A stretch of 64,000 nt of DNA, from NCBI RefSeq assembly GCF_030646165.1, contig NZ_JAUTDO010000001.1, positions 930,001 through 994,000 on the forward strand. Direction: 5' to 3'. A program made the translations under genes and the position numbers. Numbering within the stretch: the stretch's first letter is position 1; each line of letters opens with the position of its first letter. Positions 61,471 through 64,000 of this stretch are shown piece after piece. The notes under the pieces are model-generated. The model was given only the letters and a program-made list of their open reading frames with translations, ran no database searches and was not told the origin of the DNA. The DNA is from Conexibacter sp. CPCC 206217 (GTDB lineage Bacteria > Actinomycetota > Thermoleophilia > Solirubrobacterales > Solirubrobacteraceae).

Positions 61471-62742
61471 CTATCTCAGGAAACCTTCGTAGTTGCGCAT
61501 CATCAGCTGTGCTTCGAGCTGCTTCATCGTGTCGAGCGCGACACCGATGACGATCAGGATCGACGTACCGCCGAAGAAGAAGTTGGCGTTCGTCTGGTTG
61601 ATCAGGATCGTCGGGAAGATCGCGACCAGCGCGAGGAAGATCGCGCCTGGGAACGTCAGGCGGGCGAGGATGCGGTCGAGGAACTCGGCCGTAGGTCGCC
61701 CTGGTCGTACCCCTGGGATGAAGCCGCCGTAGCGTTTGAGGTTGTCCGCCTGTTCCACCGGATTGAATGTGATCGCGGTGTACATGTAGGTGAACATGAT
61801 GATGAAGAGCGACTCGCCGACCAGGTAGGCCCAGCCGGACGGACTGAAGAAGTTCGCCAGGTCCGTCGCCCACGGGGTGTTGAGCAGCTGCCCGATCGTC
61901 GGCGGGAAGGCCATGATGCTGGCCGCGAAGATGACCGGGATGACGCCGGCCATGTTGACGCGCAGCGGCAGGTACGTCTGGCCGCCCTGTGTCATCCGCT
62001 GTCCGATCACCCGTCGTGCGTACTGCACGGGGATGCGGCGCTGCCCCTCCTGCACGAAGACGATCGCGGCGATCACGGCGAGTGCCAGGAACGGCATCAT
62101 CACCTTGAAGACCGGATCCGGGCTGGTCCACCAGGCGCGCACGCCCTGCGGGAAGCCCGCGACGATCGAGGCCATGATCATCAGCGAGATGCCGTTGCCG
62201 ATGCCGCGCTGGGTGATCAGCTCGCCCATCCACATGACGAGCATGCAGCCGGCGGTCAGGCAGATCGCGATCAACATCACCTTCGCGAGCGTGAAGTTGG
62301 TGATGATCGACGTCCCCGCCTCCTGCTGGAAGGAGCGGAAGAGGAAGACGTACGCTATGGACTGGGCGAAGGCGAGTCCGACCGTCAGGTAGCGCGTGTA
62401 CTGCGTGATGCGCTGCTGACCGACCTCGCCCTCTCTCTGCAGTCTCTCGAGCGACGGCACGACGACCGTCAGCAACTGCAGGATGATCGACGCTGTGACG
62501 TACGGCATGATCCCGAGCGCGAACAGCGCGATGCGGGACAGACCTCCTCCGGAGAAGAGGTTGAGGAAGTTCAGGATGCCGCCGTTGGAGAAGTTCTGCT
62601 GAATCTCCTCCACCGCTCTGGAGTTGATGCCAGGCGCGGGGATGTGCGAACCCAGTCGGTAGAGAGCCAGAAGAAGCGCCGTGAAGGCGAGCTTCTTCCG
62701 GATCTCCGCGACCGTGAACGCGTTCAGGATCGTCGAGAGCAC
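61471..62742 (-). CDS. secY: Protein translocase subunit SecY
   Basis: A 423-aa SecY with ten membrane segments. Key segments are FTALLLALYRLGSHIPAPGI, FALGIMPYVTASIILQLL (with the plug and pore ring nearby), ITQRGIGNGISLMIMASIVA and QTYLPLRVNMAGVIPVIFA; the C-terminus MKQLEAQLMMRNYEGFLR is typical. It forms the Sec channel with SecE and SecG. It is 14 bases downstream of rplO. Confidence 0.97.
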   Translation of the reverse strand: MLSTILNAFTVAEIRKKLAFTALLLALYRLGSHIPAPGINSRAVEEIQQNFSNGGILNFLNLFSGGGLSRIALFALGIMPYVTASIILQLLTVVVPSLERLQREGEVGQQRITQYTRYLTVGLAFAQSIAYVFLFRSFQQEAGTSIITNFTLAKVMLIAICLTAGCMLVMWMGELITQRGIGNGISLMIMASIVAGFPQGVRAWWTSPDPVFKVMMPFLALAVIAAIVFVQEGQRRIPVQYARRVIGQRMTQGGQTYLPLRVNMAGVIPVIFAASIMAFPPTIGQLLNTPWATDLANFFSPSGWAYLVGESLFIIMFTYMYTAITFNPVEQADNLKRYGGFIPGVRPGRPTAEFLDRILARLTFPGAIFLALVAIFPTILINQTNANFFFGGTSILIVIGVALDTMKQLEAQLMMRNYEGFLR

Positions 62743-62756
62743 GGCCCTGTGTCCAC

Positions 62757-63269
62757 TTAGGGCTCGAGGAGCTGCGCGGTCCCGCCGGCGGCTTCGATGC
62801 GCTCCCGCGCAGCCGCACTGAAGGCATGGGCCGACACGGTCAACGGCTTGGTGATCTCGCCCTTGGCGAGCACCTTCACCGGAATGCCTCTGCGCGTGCC
62901 GAGGCCCTTCGCGCGCATCGCGTCGAGCGTGACCTCGGCGCCGGACTCGAACCGCTCGTCCAGATCACCCAGGTTGACCGGCTGGGTGTGCGTACGGAAC
63001 ATCTCGAACGGCATCGACTTCTTCATGTGCGGGCCGCGCAGCTTGCGCATCCGCATGTGAATCGGCATCTGGCCGCCCTCGAAACGAGCGCGATCCTTCG
63101 AGCCGGCGCGCGAGCCGGCGCCCTTCTGGCCGCGGCCGGAAGTCTTGCCGGTGCCGGAGCCCTCGCCGCGACCGACGCGCTTGCGCGTCTTGCGGTGACC
63201 CGGAGCGGGTCTCAGGTTGTGGAGGCCGATGCGCTCCTCGCGCTCGACCTCGTCCTTCACAGGGCTCAT
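62757..63269 (-). CDS. rplO: 50S ribosomal protein L15
   Basis: A 170-aa L15, slightly longer than average because of an N-terminal extension ([14 protein letters not shown]). [33 protein letters not shown] is described by its start and end, followed by [18 protein letters not shown] and a C-terminal domain. It overlaps rpmD by ATGA. Part of the spc operon. Confidence 0.96.
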   Translation of the reverse strand: MSPVKDEVEREERIGLHNLRPAPGHRKTRKRVGRGEGSGTGKTSGRGQKGAGSRAGSKDRARFEGGQMPIHMRMRKLRGPHMKKSMPFEMFRTHTQPVNLGDLDERFESGAEVTLDAMRAKGLGTRRGIPVKVLAKGEITKPLTVSAHAFSAAARERIEAAGGTAQLLEP

Positions 63270-63454
63270 GCGGCTTCTTCCTCGACCTTGACGAGATGAC
63301 GGACGGCGTGCACCATGCCCCGCATCTGCGGGGAGTCCTGCTGCTCCACCGTCTGGCCGATCTTGCGCAGGCCGATCGAGCGGAGCGTGTCGAGCTGGCG
63401 CTGGTTGGCGCCGTTTCTCGACTTGATCTGGGTGATTCTCAGCGTCGTGCTCAT
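63266..63454 (-). CDS. rpmD: 50S ribosomal protein L30
   Basis: A 62-aa L30. [20 protein letters not shown], then [20 protein letters not shown] and [16 protein letters not shown], correspond to the family. Both ends overlap neighbours by four bases, so expression is coupled with rpsE and rplO. Confidence 0.96.
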   Translation of the reverse strand: MSTTLRITQIKSRNGANQRQLDTLRSIGLRKIGQTVEQQDSPQMRGMVHAVRHLVKVEEEAA

Positions 63455-64000
63455 GCCCCGGCCTCCGGTGCGGCGGCAGCCGCCGCCGCGGCGACCGGCT
63501 CGGCCGGCGCCTCGTCGCCCTCGGTCAAGTCCTCGCCGACGGGCTCGCCCATGTGCAGGCCGAGCACCGCGTTGACGGACAGGCCACGCAGCTCCGCGAC
63601 CTCCTCCGGGCGACGGAGCGACTCGAGGCCGGCCATCGTCGCCTTGACGAGGTTGATCGGGTTCTGCGTGCCGAGGCTCTTCGACAGGATGTCGTGGATG
63701 CCGGCGAGCTCGAGCACCGCGCGCACGCCGCCGCCGGCGATCACGCCGGTACCGGGCGAGGCGGGCTTGAGCAGCACGCGGCCGGAGCCGAAGATACCGA
63801 GCGTCGGATGCGTGATCGTCGAGCCGTGCTTCGGCACGCGGATCAGATTCTTCTTGGCGCGCTCGACGCCCTTCTGAATCGCGACGGGCACCTCGTTGGC
63901 CTTGCCGTAGCCGACGCCGACGATCTCACGCTCGTCTCCCACCACCACGAGCGCGGTGAAGGAGAAGCGACGGCCGCCCTTGACGACCTTTGCAACACGA
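63451..64000 (-). CDS. rpsE: 30S ribosomal protein S5 (5' end beyond the window)
   Basis: The frame is open to the right edge: [20 protein letters not shown] precedes [20 protein letters not shown], and [20 protein letters not shown] carries the typical Gly-rich loop. The C-terminal tail is alanine-rich. The N-terminal part of the gene lies outside. It overlaps rpmD by four bases. Confidence 0.96.
   Translation of the reverse strand, partial: RVAKVVKGGRRFSFTALVVVGDEREIVGVGYGKANEVPVAIQKGVERAKKNLIRVPKHGSTITHPTLGIFGSGRVLLKPASPGTGVIAGGGVRAVLELAGIHDILSKSLGTQNPINLVKATMAGLESLRRPEEVAELRGLSVNAVLGLHMGEPVGEDLTEGDEAPAEPVAAAAAAAAPEAGA

Overview
The window comes from a high-GC actinobacterium. The gene set (ribosomal/secY block, LigA, long-chain acyl-CoA synthetase, MscL, many GTG starts, AGA arginine codons in a GC-rich genome) suggests a deep-branching lineage such as Thermoleophilia (Solirubrobacterales, Conexibacter-like). 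That placement is inference. No rRNA genes are present and one tRNA gene is visible, tRNA-Pro(CGG) at 30775-30848.

Positions 3506-30794 form an integrated genomic island. A 25-bp direct repeat, the 3' part of tRNA-Pro, occurs at 3506-3530 and again inside the intact tRNA gene at 30770-30794. The island has a central integration/replication module: a frameshifted tyrosine integrase, an excisionase and a replication-relaxation protein (14.3-16.4 kb). Its left wing is dense in defence genes: a DUF1508 protein, a retron with a phosphoribosyltransferase/winged-helix effector and a readable msr-msd, an unassigned two-gene module with a DUF4365-like member, a Gabija-like GajAB pair, and a 193-aa protein coupled to an XRE-ImmA metallopeptidase. 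Its right wing carries a PadR regulator, a MacB-type exporter with one degenerate ATPase, a DUF2600 (YtpB-like) terpene synthase, four secreted proteins of unknown function, a small HTH regulator, and an operon of three related helical proteins plus an XRE repressor. A conserved two-hairpin leader precedes that operon.

Positions 1-3505, left of the island, look like the tail of a second, related island in tandem. They carry the last 36 codons of a paralogue of the 16.6-kb gene, a secreted FG-GAP protein as different cargo, a truncated copy of one helical protein, a second copy of the two-hairpin leader, and a terminator abutting the attachment site.

From 30.9 kb onward is ordinary chromosome. 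It holds Nif3, an acyl-CoA ligase, an aminotransferase, a patatin, a PBP4-type carboxypeptidase, MscL with a zinc-ribbon tail, an MFS/LysR pair and a membrane glycosyltransferase. A tightly overlapping six-gene operon follows (51300 down to 43746): nucleotide-sugar dehydrogenase, hyaluronan/chitin-synthase-like GT2, a 57-aa peptide, GlmS and two GH18-type proteins. It probably makes and trims an amino-sugar exopolysaccharide. After MerR and TetR regulators come ligA, surE and truA, then the alpha/spc ribosomal block (rplQ, rpoA, a 55-aa ORF, rpsK, rpsM, rpmJ, map, adk, secY, rplO, rpmD, rpsE), all on the minus strand. rpsD and infA are not at their usual places.
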